32,252 nucleotides of DNA from Acidiferrobacteraceae bacterium. GTDB lineage: Bacteria; Pseudomonadota; Gammaproteobacteria; Arenicellales; UBA868. Both the position numbers and the translations under genes were made by a program. Below the pieces are notes generated by a model, which made no database searches, had not been told where the DNA came from, and saw only the letters and a program-made list of their open reading frames with translations. The stretch is from the NCBI GenBank assembly GCA_002721105.1, contig PBJL01000039.1:1-32252 (forward strand), in the 5' to 3' direction. Shown piece after piece: positions 24,581-32,252 of this stretch. Within the stretch, counting starts at the first letter, position 1; each line of letters opens with the position of its first letter.

Positions 24581-25335
24581 TTAGAAGATCTTTTTATTTT
24601 CTCAATTTGAGATAGTGTCAATCCATCTCCTATATTAATAAGAGCTTTCTTTAATGCAGCTTCATTGAAATCAGTTTTTTTATAAACATGTCCGCATGGA
24701 GTAGATACCTGTTGTTTTAATGATATCCTCCCATTCATGTAATCAACTGTTATCTGCGGCAATGCATCAATAGCTTTTTTTATCGTTTTATAGTTAATTG
24801 TATAATAATCATCGCCTTCATCTAAGTCGGGCTTAACTCTTTTAAGTATTGGACCAGCATCAACATTTTTTATTGCTAAATGGATCGTTGCGCCAACACA
24901 TGATATTTCATCATTAACAAATGGCCAAAAAAGAGTGGCTGAGCCTCGATAAAATGGTGACAAACCAAGGTGAATATTAATTATGGTAGGAAATTGATCA
25001 AGCCAGCTATCATTTAATATGCCTGTACCAAAAAGAAAAACTACATCTGGCTTACACCCCTTTGCCCAAACAATATTTTTTTGATCATTTATTTTATTCT
25101 TATCTAGGTGCAAGGTAGGAACGTCCGGAAAATCATCATATTGCGAAAAAAACGATCGTTCACTAATTGAAAGCATTTCAAAATGTTGCCTTACAAGGGC
25201 TGATTCAGATTTAGGCTTACTATAATATTTCGATTTCTTCTCTGAAATTACCCCCTTTAAATTAAATTTTTCCGAAATAACATTTGCAAAATATTGATGG
25301 CGCAAAGAGTTTGAAGTAAGAACTAATGCTCGCAT
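24568..25335 (-). CDS. Formyltransferase (FMT-type, probable sugar N-formyltransferase)
   Basis: A 255-residue protein with the 10-formyl-tetrahydrofolate-dependent formyltransferase core. The catalytic triad is N120 and H122 in NIHLGLSPFYRG and D159 in the IHLAIKNVDAGPIL segment. It lacks the C-terminal tRNA-binding domain of Met-tRNA formyltransferase, as expected for enzymes acting on amino sugars (compare ArnA N-terminal domain, WbtJ, VioF). The start overlaps the preceding stop in a TAATG, and its end overlaps the deacetylase by 13 bases. Deacetylation followed by N-formylation of the nonulosonate or its amino-sugar precursor is the natural reading. Confidence 0.88.
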   Translation of the reverse strand: MRALVLTSNSLRHQYFANVISEKFNLKGVISEKKSKYYSKPKSESALVRQHFEMLSISERSFFSQYDDFPDVPTLHLDKNKINDQKNIVWAKGCKPDVVFLFGTGILNDSWLDQFPTIINIHLGLSPFYRGSATLFWPFVNDEISCVGATIHLAIKNVDAGPILKRVKPDLDEGDDYYTINYKTIKKAIDALPQITVDYMNGRISLKQQVSTPCGHVYKKTDFNEAALKKALINIGDGLTLSQIEKIKRSSKCNY

Positions 25336-26315
25336 TAATCTACTGTGTTGAGATGGTTTTTCAACTTTTCAATAATAAATAGATTGGTTTTTTCTACTGA
25401 TTCTGTAGTAACACCTGCAATATGAGGTGTTAATAAAAGATTATCGTTATTCTGAGAATATTTCCACAATAAAGATTGCTTTAGCCAATCCTTAGAAGTT
25501 GACGTCTCATCTGCTAAAACATCTAAAGCGGCACCCTTGATCAATCCATTTTCAAGCGCATAGATCATCGCATCTTCATCAACAACTTCTCCTCTTGAGG
25601 TATTAACAAAAAAAGGCTGTTTTTTTAATTTTTTAAATTTTTCTATATCAAAGAATCTTGTTGTCGTTTCATCTAGAGGGATGTGTAATGTAACAACATC
25701 AGATTCACTTAGTAATTGATCCAAAGACACACTGATAAGCCCGCTTGTTGTGCGAACTTCATTTATTTCGTAGACAATTACTTTCATTCCAAAAGATTTT
25801 CCATATTCAGAAACCATTTGCCCCAATCGGCCAAAACCAATAACCCCTAAAACTTTATCCCTTAATTCATTACCATAAAATAAATTTCTATTCCAAAAGC
25901 CATTAAGGACATGGTTATGCGCCAAGTATATTTTTCGTTGTAAGCAAAGTAATAAGCCCCACGTATGCTCTGCTGTAGATGAAAGAGTTCTTAAAAAATT
26001 CACCTCCCCCTTAAGGCTTAAGATTTTTATTTGATACTCCTTAGCAGCAATGAGGTCTATATGATTTACACCTGTAGTAGGGGTTACAATAACTTTTAGT
26101 TTTTTTGCAAGCTCTAATATTTCTCTATCAATTGTATTTTTAATGCAGATAATTATAACGTCATAATTTGCAATATTTTTTAGTAAATAATCTCTATCTG
26201 CTTCAACATGGGTCACGTCACCTATCTTTTCAATTTCTTTAATTGCATCATTAGAGAATCGTCCGCATTCTGTATTAAGAATACGTACTTCATTATTAGA
26301 AATGGAAGGCATCAT
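25335..26315 (-). CDS. D-isomer-specific 2-hydroxyacid dehydrogenase
   Basis: A 326-residue NAD-dependent dehydrogenase of the SerA/D-lactate family without an ACT domain. The nucleotide-binding GFGRLG is at 160-165 and the catalytic triad is R241 (NTSRG), E270 and H298 (TPHIAG). The start at ATG 26315 is favoured over a TTG five codons upstream: it has GGAAAG upstream and forms an ATGA overlap with the neuB stop. Family members interconvert 2-keto and D-2-hydroxy acids. In an operon for nonulosonic acids, which are themselves 2-keto acids, it could act on such an acid or supply a hydroxyacyl substituent; neither is established. Confidence 0.85.
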   Translation of the reverse strand: MMPSISNNEVRILNTECGRFSNDAIKEIEKIGDVTHVEADRDYLLKNIANYDVIIICIKNTIDREILELAKKLKVIVTPTTGVNHIDLIAAKEYQIKILSLKGEVNFLRTLSSTAEHTWGLLLCLQRKIYLAHNHVLNGFWNRNLFYGNELRDKVLGVIGFGRLGQMVSEYGKSFGMKVIVYEINEVRTTSGLISVSLDQLLSESDVVTLHIPLDETTTRFFDIEKFKKLKKQPFFVNTSRGEVVDEDAMIYALENGLIKGAALDVLADETSTSKDWLKQSLLWKYSQNNDNLLLTPHIAGVTTESVEKTNLFIIEKLKNHLNTVD

Positions 26316-27358
26316 CGTATATCTTTCCAATCAATACTTTCACCTTCAGCAATATACCGGACAGTTGATTTTCCAATAATTTTTTCATATTCATTAACTG
26401 GGATACCTGTGCAAGGTTTTTTTATATCAATGTGGTCTATATTGATAATTTCTCCTTTTGCAATATCTTTCTTTGCCACCAGGCCTTTGGTGAAAAGTAA
26501 ACGCATATCACTCATTTCCTCGGCCATCAAATCTTTATCAATTGGATTGGAAAGAGCCGTCTCAATGATGCGAATATTTTTAGTTAGCAATGAAAGTTCT
26601 TCAATTGTTAGAGATGCCTTAACATCAGGCCCAAAACAACCTGGGTGCCATGTCACATGCACTTCTATTGCTTTAGACCCCATTGCCACAGCAGCTAAAG
26701 ATGGACCTACTTCTCCAGAATGGTCTGAAAAACCAACAGGGATTTGGAAACGTTTTTCATAATCTGAAATCATATTCAAACCTAATTTTTCAGGAGGACA
26801 TGGATAACGACTAGTACACTGCATAAGCAATAATGGTACGTTTTTATCTTTTAGGCTATTAATACTAATTTCTAGCTCATGTAGATAACTCATGCCAGAA
26901 CTTAATAATACAAGTTCATTGCCCTTAGCTATTTCATCTAACAGCAAAATATTATTGGTCTCACCTGAACCTATTTTCCAAGCTTTCACACCTATGCGAC
27001 GTAACATCTCTACAGCTTCTATTGAAAAAGGTGTGCTCATGAAAATAAGATTTTTATCTTCTGCATGCTGTTTCAATCCAGCCCATTGCTTCTCTGTAAA
27101 TGAAGTTCGTTCCCAATAATCATAACGAGTTTCATCCTGAGGAAAAACATCCACTCGGAAAGCTTCACTAGGTGAACTTTCTGCACTAGCAATATGAGTT
27201 TGAAATTTAACAGCATCGGCTCCGGTAGTTGCAATAGCATCAATGAAAGCATGAGCCGCACCAAGACTACCATCATGTACAAGACCAATTTCAGCTATCA
27301 CTAAACAAGGTGCATTCTCACCTACTTCGCGCTCGCCAATAAACATACTTTCAGCCAT
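26312..27358 (-). CDS. neuB: Nonulosonic acid synthase (NeuB family)
   Basis: A 348-residue protein with the NeuB TIM barrel (IAEIGLVHDGSL near residue 22, KFQTH near 51, KIGSGE near 128, FSDHSG at 210-215, and E232/H234 before GPD) and a C-terminal antifreeze-like SAF domain (about 285-348). It condenses a 2-acetamidomannose-type sugar with phosphoenolpyruvate to give a nine-carbon acid. The canonical EKHFT is here EVHVT. The ATG at 27358 shares one base with the neuC stop (TGATG); a GTG one codon upstream is less likely. Neuraminate and legionaminate synthases are not separable by eye. Confidence 0.93.
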   Translation of the reverse strand: MAESMFIGEREVGENAPCLVIAEIGLVHDGSLGAAHAFIDAIATTGADAVKFQTHIASAESSPSEAFRVDVFPQDETRYDYWERTSFTEKQWAGLKQHAEDKNLIFMSTPFSIEAVEMLRRIGVKAWKIGSGETNNILLLDEIAKGNELVLLSSGMSYLHELEISINSLKDKNVPLLLMQCTSRYPCPPEKLGLNMISDYEKRFQIPVGFSDHSGEVGPSLAAVAMGSKAIEVHVTWHPGCFGPDVKASLTIEELSLLTKNIRIIETALSNPIDKDLMAEEMSDMRLLFTKGLVAKKDIAKGEIINIDHIDIKKPCTGIPVNEYEKIIGKSTVRYIAEGESIDWKDIR

Positions 27359-28479
27359 CACTTTTCAACTCCAATGTACTCAGCAATTGCATTTGCTATA
27401 AGGTTTGAGCAACCTTCTTGGTAATAAATATTACTATTCCCAACTTTTTGGTTCATGCTCTTCTGAATCGTCGCTTCAAGGCTATTATAGTCAGCACCAA
27501 TATCTATTGTATTTTCATTTCGCTCACGACCTATCTGACGTTCACCAATATTAATAAAAGGTATCGCAAAAGATGCTGACTCCCTTATTCCTGAGCTCGA
27601 ATTCCCAATCATGCAAACACAATGTGCCATTACATAGACAAAGTCTTCTAAAGGCATATGCCTAATCATAAAAAAGTTATTGTTATTATTATATTTAGCA
27701 ATACTAGAAACAATTTCAGCATTGTGAGCATCAATATTAGGATAAAAAATAAATGTTTTTAAACCAAAACCACTAATTACATCTAGTACTTTTTTCATAT
27801 CAACATCACGCTCATTGGTTGTATCTGGATGCACCATGACTAAGAAATATTTTTCATCCTTAGCAACATGAATAGGGTTTTTGAATTTTTTTGTAATATG
27901 AGCAGGATCAAAACTATCACCAACATCCAATTTAGAAATATATTCCACTGCAGGGCAACCATAGTTATAAACGCTTTCTTTTTTTATGCCGAAATCAATT
28001 AGATTTTTTGCACTGCCTTCAGTAGCAACAAAGTGTAAAGATGAAAATTTTGTTAAAACATCTCGAATCACATCATCTATCGTTCCACTAAGCTCTCCAC
28101 CCTGAATATGTGCGATTGGAATATTCATAGTTCCTGCTGCAACTACAGGTGCTAGCATATCAAATCGATCGCCAACGATGAGCAATAAATCCGGTTTACG
28201 TCTTGCAAAATAAGTGGCATGCTCTACAACAGATAAACCTATAGTTTTGGCCATAGCTTCATGCGAATCATTCATCAAGGCACAGTCTATTTTCTTATCA
28301 ATTTTAAAGCCATCTTGCTCAAGATCTTTATAGCTACTTCCATAACGCTCTAACAAGATAGATGAGCTGAGAACAATATGGCAATCTATCGTTTGATATT
28401 TAGAAAGTTCAAATAATACTGTCTTTAATTTGGAATAGTTCGTTCTATTTGTAAGAGCAACGCAAATAGTCTTTTTCAT
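27358..28479 (-). CDS. neuC: UDP-HexNAc 2-epimerase, hydrolysing (NeuC family)
   Basis: A 373-residue GT-B-fold enzyme of normal length. GDRFDMLAPVVAA (103-115), AHIQGGE (123-129), GNSSSGIRES and the late GERQIGRER are the family signatures. NeuC converts UDP-GlcNAc to ManNAc plus UDP; the related LegG acts on the 4-acetamido-6-deoxy analogue. It differs from common NeuC in having Gln in IQGGE and Asp in IRDVLTK, where His is usual. It is the first nonulosonate gene in transcription order, 53 bases after the zinc-ribbon methyltransferase. The first committed step of the acid pathway is therefore present. Confidence 0.92.
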   Translation of the reverse strand: MKKTICVALTNRTNYSKLKTVLFELSKYQTIDCHIVLSSSILLERYGSSYKDLEQDGFKIDKKIDCALMNDSHEAMAKTIGLSVVEHATYFARRKPDLLLIVGDRFDMLAPVVAAGTMNIPIAHIQGGELSGTIDDVIRDVLTKFSSLHFVATEGSAKNLIDFGIKKESVYNYGCPAVEYISKLDVGDSFDPAHITKKFKNPIHVAKDEKYFLVMVHPDTTNERDVDMKKVLDVISGFGLKTFIFYPNIDAHNAEIVSSIAKYNNNNNFFMIRHMPLEDFVYVMAHCVCMIGNSSSGIRESASFAIPFINIGERQIGRERNENTIDIGADYNSLEATIQKSMNQKVGNSNIYYQEGCSNLIANAIAEYIGVEK

Positions 28480-28532
28480 ATATATCAGCCTTATTTAAAT
28501 ATTATAATCCTGCACATTAATTCTGTGAGATA

Positions 28533-29420
28533 TCATCTGACTCTGACCAAAATGAATGTTTGCCCTAATCGAGGAAACCAAATACCCAGAAGCTGCCTGA
28601 TCATTTCCTTAGGATATCTCAACCATATACGCAATCCATTAATAGGTATAAAACCTGCTTTAAAGATAACAGACCTGAGTGAATTAGGAGTAAATCCATG
28701 AAGATGCTGAAATGGCGCCATTGTGTGAGTTCGACTTCCATTATAAGGCCATTCTTGCCAAATTTTATCGGCTTCATGACATCTAAGTATATTTGGAACT
28801 GTAATACGAACAACAGCACCTGGCGCACAATATTTTCGTACTTCTTTTAATAGTTCAACTGGTTTACTGACATGCTCAAGCACTTGCTCTATGTTAATTA
28901 CATCAAATAAGAGATGTTTCAAGCTGTCAGTACTATGAACTAAAGTAAAACTTAGTTCATTTTTTTCAAAACTTCTCTCTTTTGAAGGCTCATATGCCGT
29001 AACTTTAAACCCAACATCTACTGCAATTTTTGCCCACTTTCCGGCCCCTGAACCATAATCTAATAATAGTGGATTAGGTTTTCTTATAATCCACATCAGC
29101 TTACTTATTTCATTTTTGATTTTTGATGATACTGATCCATCGATATTATTGCTTGCTGGGCGCAAATTTATATTTGATGCATACATCTCATTAAGCATGT
29201 CCTGACTGGGTTGCTCGCGATACCAATAATGATTGCATTTGACACAATGAATAATTTCAACTTTAATTTTATTAAGCCAGTCATCAATTAAACCATCGTA
29301 TTTTATTTTGCTATAGTCCAAATACGATTTCTTGTTAGACTCGTCAATAGAGACTATGATTTCTGGCTGAACTGAAGATTCGCAAATTTGACATGTGTCA
29401 ATTCTTACAAATTTATTCAT
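28533..29420 (-). CDS. Zinc-ribbon class I SAM methyltransferase
   Basis: A 295-residue protein. An N-terminal zinc ribbon is formed by C10/C13 and C59/C62, followed by a methyltransferase core with DYGSGAG (121-127), an acidic AYEPS, and EQVLEHVSKPVELL. The layout resembles the N-terminal two-thirds of sugar C-methyltransferases but lacks the YHEH catalytic segment and the C-terminal domain of the protein at 5440, so O- or N-methylation is more likely. It starts 12 bases after DUF4956 and precedes neuC. Target unknown. Confidence 0.8.
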   Translation of the reverse strand: MNKFVRIDTCQICESSVQPEIIVSIDESNKKSYLDYSKIKYDGLIDDWLNKIKVEIIHCVKCNHYWYREQPSQDMLNEMYASNINLRPASNNIDGSVSSKIKNEISKLMWIIRKPNPLLLDYGSGAGKWAKIAVDVGFKVTAYEPSKERSFEKNELSFTLVHSTDSLKHLLFDVINIEQVLEHVSKPVELLKEVRKYCAPGAVVRITVPNILRCHEADKIWQEWPYNGSRTHTMAPFQHLHGFTPNSLRSVIFKAGFIPINGLRIWLRYPKEMIRQLLGIWFPRLGQTFILVRVR

Positions 29421-29432
29421 AGTAGTGACTTT

Positions 29433-30134
29433 TTAGATTAATGGCATATTAGATTGATCAATAAATGAGACTTCTATACCATCATATTTTTCTCTCAATT
29501 CTTGTGACATTGAATTAAGTTGATCTACATCCGTAATATCAATAAAAAAAACAATATTGGAGAAATCATCTGAAATTTGGTATCTCCTCATATCAGATGC
29601 ATTAGTATATTTAGATACTATTTCAGAAATTCCTGATAAAGAGACGTTATCTTTTTGGGCATCTATAGACAAATAATAATCTTTATTTGAATCCTTGGAA
29701 TCATCTCTTCTTTTTACATATGCCATCATTAATAGAATTATAATGGCAGCGATTACTGTATTTAAAGTTTGATTTGCTCCTAAACCAAGACCAATAGCTA
29801 TTGAAATAAATAAATAAGCCAGTTCTTCCGGCTCTTTGATTGGAGTTCTAAACCTAACAATTGACAAAGCTCCAACCAGGCCCAGTGACAACGCTAAAGA
29901 GGATTTAACGATACTAATAATCAGGATAGTGGTTAGAACAATAAAAGGAAGAACTCTTGCAATAGTACTTTTATTTGTCAAAACAGAGGAAAACATTCTG
30001 TAATGAATTTTCACAAATAAGGACAGTATAAATCCAATAATAAGATTTATCACTAGCATGCTCAGTGATATTTCATCTCCTGACCATAATTCACCTATTG
30101 ATGTTAATATCCCACCCTCTTTCAAAGTATCCAT
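29433..30134 (-). CDS. DUF4956 family membrane protein
   Basis: A 233-residue protein with about four membrane helices in residues 24-140 and a C-terminal soluble domain of about 90 residues. The segment SLGLVGALSIVRFRTPIKEP followed by EELAYLFISIAIGLGLG is the hallmark of DUF4956. Members of this family frequently sit next to VTC-domain and CotH-type proteins in bacteria; the gene immediately upstream here is such a VTC protein, 23 bases away. The biochemical function of the family is not known; an inner-membrane partner of the VTC enzyme is an inference. Confidence 0.85.
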   Translation of the reverse strand: MDTLKEGGILTSIGELWSGDEISLSMLVINLIIGFILSLFVKIHYRMFSSVLTNKSTIARVLPFIVLTTILIISIVKSSLALSLGLVGALSIVRFRTPIKEPEELAYLFISIAIGLGLGANQTLNTVIAAIIILLMMAYVKRRDDSKDSNKDYYLSIDAQKDNVSLSGISEIVSKYTNASDMRRYQISDDFSNIVFFIDITDVDQLNSMSQELREKYDGIEVSFIDQSNMPLI

Positions 30135-30157
30135 ATTTATTTAACCTCTATACTTGA

Positions 30158-30832
30158 TTATATTATTGAATTTACTGAGTTTATATATTTAGAATTTCTA
30201 CTAATTCTCATTGGTATATCACCAATCATAGAAGAAAGACAATCACCTAAGTCTGGATGAAATTTTATCTCTAAAACTAAATATTGAGAGGTATTAGCCT
30301 TCTTTCGAATATTTATATATTTAGACATTCTTTGATCAAATACACTATGCTTTCTATCTAAAGTAACTCTAAATCTTTCACAATTAGATATGTAATATGA
30401 ACGCATATATTGATTCAGAACTATAGGGGTTGAGTAGTAATTTAATGAAGGCAGCCATGTTTCATCTACAGCGTCCCTTATCTTCGAAATAAGTGAGTTA
30501 TGTGTTTCGTTATTATTTACACCTTCAATGATTTTAATTTTCTTGGTTCCACAAGCATTTTTTCTTTTTTTTAGCTCTATAGCACCATTAGTTGGCGAAA
30601 GTGAGGTTCCATACCATCTATATCTCAATTTACTTCTTTCACTTATTCCATCAAGATTATCAGCATATGTTTTACAAGCATAAGTATCATAATATATATT
30701 ATTCACCATCCTATCGTCATAATGCTTCTTAAGAAGCAGCCTTGTTTTTGCAATCCAAAAATCTATTTGAATTAAGAAAGCTACGTTAGCAACGAACTTA
30801 ATTTCACGCCTCAAAGTTTTATCAAAATCCAT
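30158..30832 (-). CDS. VTC-domain (polyphosphate-polymerase-like) protein
   Basis: A 224-residue protein matching the tunnel-shaped VTC domain. Charged strands in order: RREIKF (8-13), KLRYRWYG (68-75), ELKKRK (86-91), R144 in MRSYY, RFRVTLDR (153-160), VLEIKF (186-191) and SRNSKYI (211-217). In yeast Vtc4 equivalent basic and acidic residues line the tunnel where ATP is turned into polyphosphate. Bacterial members are stand-alone, with no membrane segment, as here. The product or substrate in bacteria is poorly known. It is co-oriented and adjacent to DUF4956 and a beta-helix protein, the usual three-part neighbourhood. Confidence 0.83.
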   Translation of the reverse strand: MDFDKTLRREIKFVANVAFLIQIDFWIAKTRLLLKKHYDDRMVNNIYYDTYACKTYADNLDGISERSKLRYRWYGTSLSPTNGAIELKKRKNACGTKKIKIIEGVNNNETHNSLISKIRDAVDETWLPSLNYYSTPIVLNQYMRSYYISNCERFRVTLDRKHSVFDQRMSKYINIRKKANTSQYLVLEIKFHPDLGDCLSSMIGDIPMRISRNSKYINSVNSII

Positions 30833-30877
30833 ATTGTATTTTTATCATAGTCCAATAAAAAATATTTATATTAGCTT

Positions 30878-30883
30878 ATTATA
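30878..30883 (-). promoter_or_regulatory. Candidate -10 box before the VTC gene
   Basis: On the minus strand TATAAT lies about 46 bases upstream of the VTC start, inside the 158-base gap (30833-30990) that is the largest break in the leftward block. The nearest -35-like hexamer, TTGAAC, is only 13 bases away, too short for ordinary sigma70 spacing, so this may be chance. If real, it would start an internal transcript covering VTC, DUF4956 and the NeuCBA genes. Confidence 0.25.
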
Positions 30884-30990
30884 GTGAAAAATAGTCGTTC
30901 AATTTGGCTCAGAAAAAACCAGGAAATAAAATATTAATGATAGGTCGCTTAGCGGTTGAATTCCTATAGTGCACTTCTAATTAAATTGCC

Positions 30991-32252
30991 TTATTGTTCT
31001 TTATACAATTGCTCTATATCAATATTTCTCTTTTCCAAAATTACTCCATCTAACTCAATTAAGGAGTCCATATCAGAGATCATATTATCATTATTTATAG
31101 TTTTTATTTGAGACGCTATTACTTCAGCACCGCCATATTCTTTTTTCTTTATATATGCCATTATTGCAGCATCTTGACTATTAATTATCTCTACGTCATT
31201 TGCAATGACTATTGAGCTATCCTTGCTAGCAATTCCAATCGAGCTATCCTGTATAACAACTTTTTTAATGGTGACATTTGACATCTCACCAGCGGAAATT
31301 GCCTTATCAGAAATTTTTTCAAAATATGAATTTGTAATAATTGATTGATTTCCACTTATGTCAATTGCATCACCACCGCCCATTATTCCAATATTTCTAA
31401 ACTTACAGCCATCAAATTTTCCAAATGAAAAGTCAGCATCAATCGCGTCAGAGTCAGTATCCGATATTGAGCAATTATTCACTTCATATTCTGATGAAAT
31501 AATATTTATTGCATCTTCTGAGCTAACATTATTTATATAAATATCATTAATGATTACTGGACTGTTGTATATTGACAAAGCCCCAGTCAGCTCAAATTTA
31601 GGAAATTTTACTGCTCCAACATTCGTCATAGAAAGTCCGTTAATTATATTTTCGCCATCAGTATTCAATATATACAACCACCCTCCAGTAGCTTTATCCC
31701 CCTGAAATTGGACATTTCCATTGAAATGCATTGGAATTAGAGAAATTATCCCAGAATTATTATTGAATTTAATAGAGGTGCCCTCATTAAATAATACTTT
31801 CTTAAATCCATTTAAAATAACTACATTACCAACTTCAAAATGACCCTTGTTAAATACTATCGTGTCGTCACTTATCTTAATTATTCCACGTTTCAATAAA
31901 TCATTTACATTATCAAAAGAGGGTATTATTTTTTCTTCCAATAAAGGGTAATACTTTTCGACACCTTCAACGATACTATAATCACCACTTTTAGATTCTA
32001 TGACGAATTTTGCTCCAATAAATATTTCAGCTTCAATATTTTCGATTTTTTTATATTCATTGCGGTCTGATTTTTCGTCTAACCTTATGGGTAGTAAAGA
32101 CTCAAAAAAAATATTTAACTTCTTATTAATTAATGGATCTTCATGTTTGACGCCAGTAATTACTAAATCTGAATCAATTAGTGGAACAAATTCAAGGTTC
32201 GACACTTCAGGCTTGTCCCTATCCTGGACAATGAATATAAATAAATTTTTCA
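30991..32252 (-). CDS. Right-handed parallel beta-helix protein (5' end beyond the window)
   Basis: The frame is open from the stop at 30991 to the window edge (at least 420 residues), so the GTG at 32205 is not necessarily the start and the N-terminus is missing. The last 300 residues show short repeats of about 22-25 residues rich in Asn, Ser, Ile and Val (for example DAIDADFSFGKFDGCKFRNI, DAIDISGNQSIITNSYF), typical of pectate-lyase-like beta-helices that bind or process glycans. Since VTC and DUF4956 genes follow, the missing part may carry a CotH-kinase domain, as in many such clusters; this is a prediction, not seen. No signal peptide can be assessed. Confidence 0.75.
   Translation of the reverse strand, partial: KNLFIFIVQDRDKPEVSNLEFVPLIDSDLVITGVKHEDPLINKKLNIFFESLLPIRLDEKSDRNEYKKIENIEAEIFIGAKFVIESKSGDYSIVEGVEKYYPLLEEKIIPSFDNVNDLLKRGIIKISDDTIVFNKGHFEVGNVVILNGFKKVLFNEGTSIKFNNNSGIISLIPMHFNGNVQFQGDKATGGWLYILNTDGENIINGLSMTNVGAVKFPKFELTGALSIYNSPVIINDIYINNVSSEDAINIISSEYEVNNCSISDTDSDAIDADFSFGKFDGCKFRNIGIMGGGDAIDISGNQSIITNSYFEKISDKAISAGEMSNVTIKKVVIQDSSIGIASKDSSIVIANDVEIINSQDAAIMAYIKKKEYGGAEVIASQIKTINNDNMISDMDSLIELDGVILEKRNIDIEQLYKEQ

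Noticed and set aside
26208..26762. 184-residue rightward open frame across the neuB/dehydrogenase junction
   Set aside because: It runs antisense to two well-supported genes with strong family motifs; its translation shows no recognisable domain and reads as a shadow frame.
30948..30956. CGCTTAGCG inverted repeat in the gap before the VTC gene
   Set aside because: Only four-base arms around one base, cannot form a hairpin, and no U-run follows; not a terminator.
1..32252. CRISPR arrays, tRNA/rRNA genes, transposases, long direct repeats
   Set aside because: Looked for on both strands by eye; no regularly spaced repeats, no transposase or integrase motifs and no tRNA-like sequence were seen.

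Overview
This is an AT-rich window, probably from the chromosome of a marine-type gammaproteobacterium. The lineage is an inference from the thioredoxin-Rho gene pair at the left edge (trxA directly upstream of rho, as in E. coli and relatives), the low G+C and the small gene spacing; SAR86- or SUP05-like groups are possible, but no rRNA or tRNA is present to settle it. Almost everything to the right of the housekeeping genes is a large surface-polysaccharide locus.

Layout. (1) 1-1573: housekeeping edge with rho (partial) and trxA leftward and cysQ rightward from a shared 201-base gap. (2) 1574-1909: 336 bases without a gene, containing a JUMPstart/ops-like element at the entrance of the polysaccharide region. 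(3) 1910-7409, rightward: an SDR sugar-nucleotide enzyme, a WecA/WbpL-type polyprenyl-phosphate sugar-phosphate transferase, a Gfo/Idh/MocA oxidoreductase, a cupin, a TcaB9-type sugar C-methyltransferase and a PIG-L deacetylase. These look like the glycan-initiating enzyme plus a set making a branched or deacylated sugar. (4) 7414-8721, leftward: a TviB/WbpO-type UDP-HexNAc 6-dehydrogenase. (5) 8913-11740, rightward: a glycosyltransferase and an asparagine-synthetase-like protein, possibly a uronamide-forming enzyme paired with the dehydrogenase. (6) 11755 to beyond 32252, leftward: one tightly packed block of 20 genes.

The leftward block, in transcription order, is: a beta-helix protein (5' end outside the window), a VTC-type polyphosphate-polymerase-like protein, a DUF4956 membrane protein, a zinc-ribbon methyltransferase, NeuC, NeuB, a D-2-hydroxyacid dehydrogenase, a formyltransferase, a NodB-type deacetylase, NeuA, a GT-B-like protein, a second cytidylyltransferase, another GT-B-like protein, a PglK/MsbA-type ABC exporter, a Wzy-like polymerase, an alpha/alpha-toroid-like protein of unknown function, two GT4 glycosyltransferases, a methyltransferase and an SDR epimerase. 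NeuC-NeuB-NeuA make a CMP-activated nonulosonic (sialic-type) acid; the interposed dehydrogenase, formyltransferase and deacetylase probably tailor it. Six successive gene junctions from NeuC to the GT-B protein overlap, implying translational coupling.

The most interesting points are the tailoring cassette embedded inside the NeuCBA genes, the VTC-DUF4956-beta-helix module attached to the capsule locus, the asparagine-synthetase-like protein without the N-terminal cysteine nucleophile, and a second nonulosonate-type cytidylyltransferase. No transposase, tRNA, rRNA or CRISPR array was seen.
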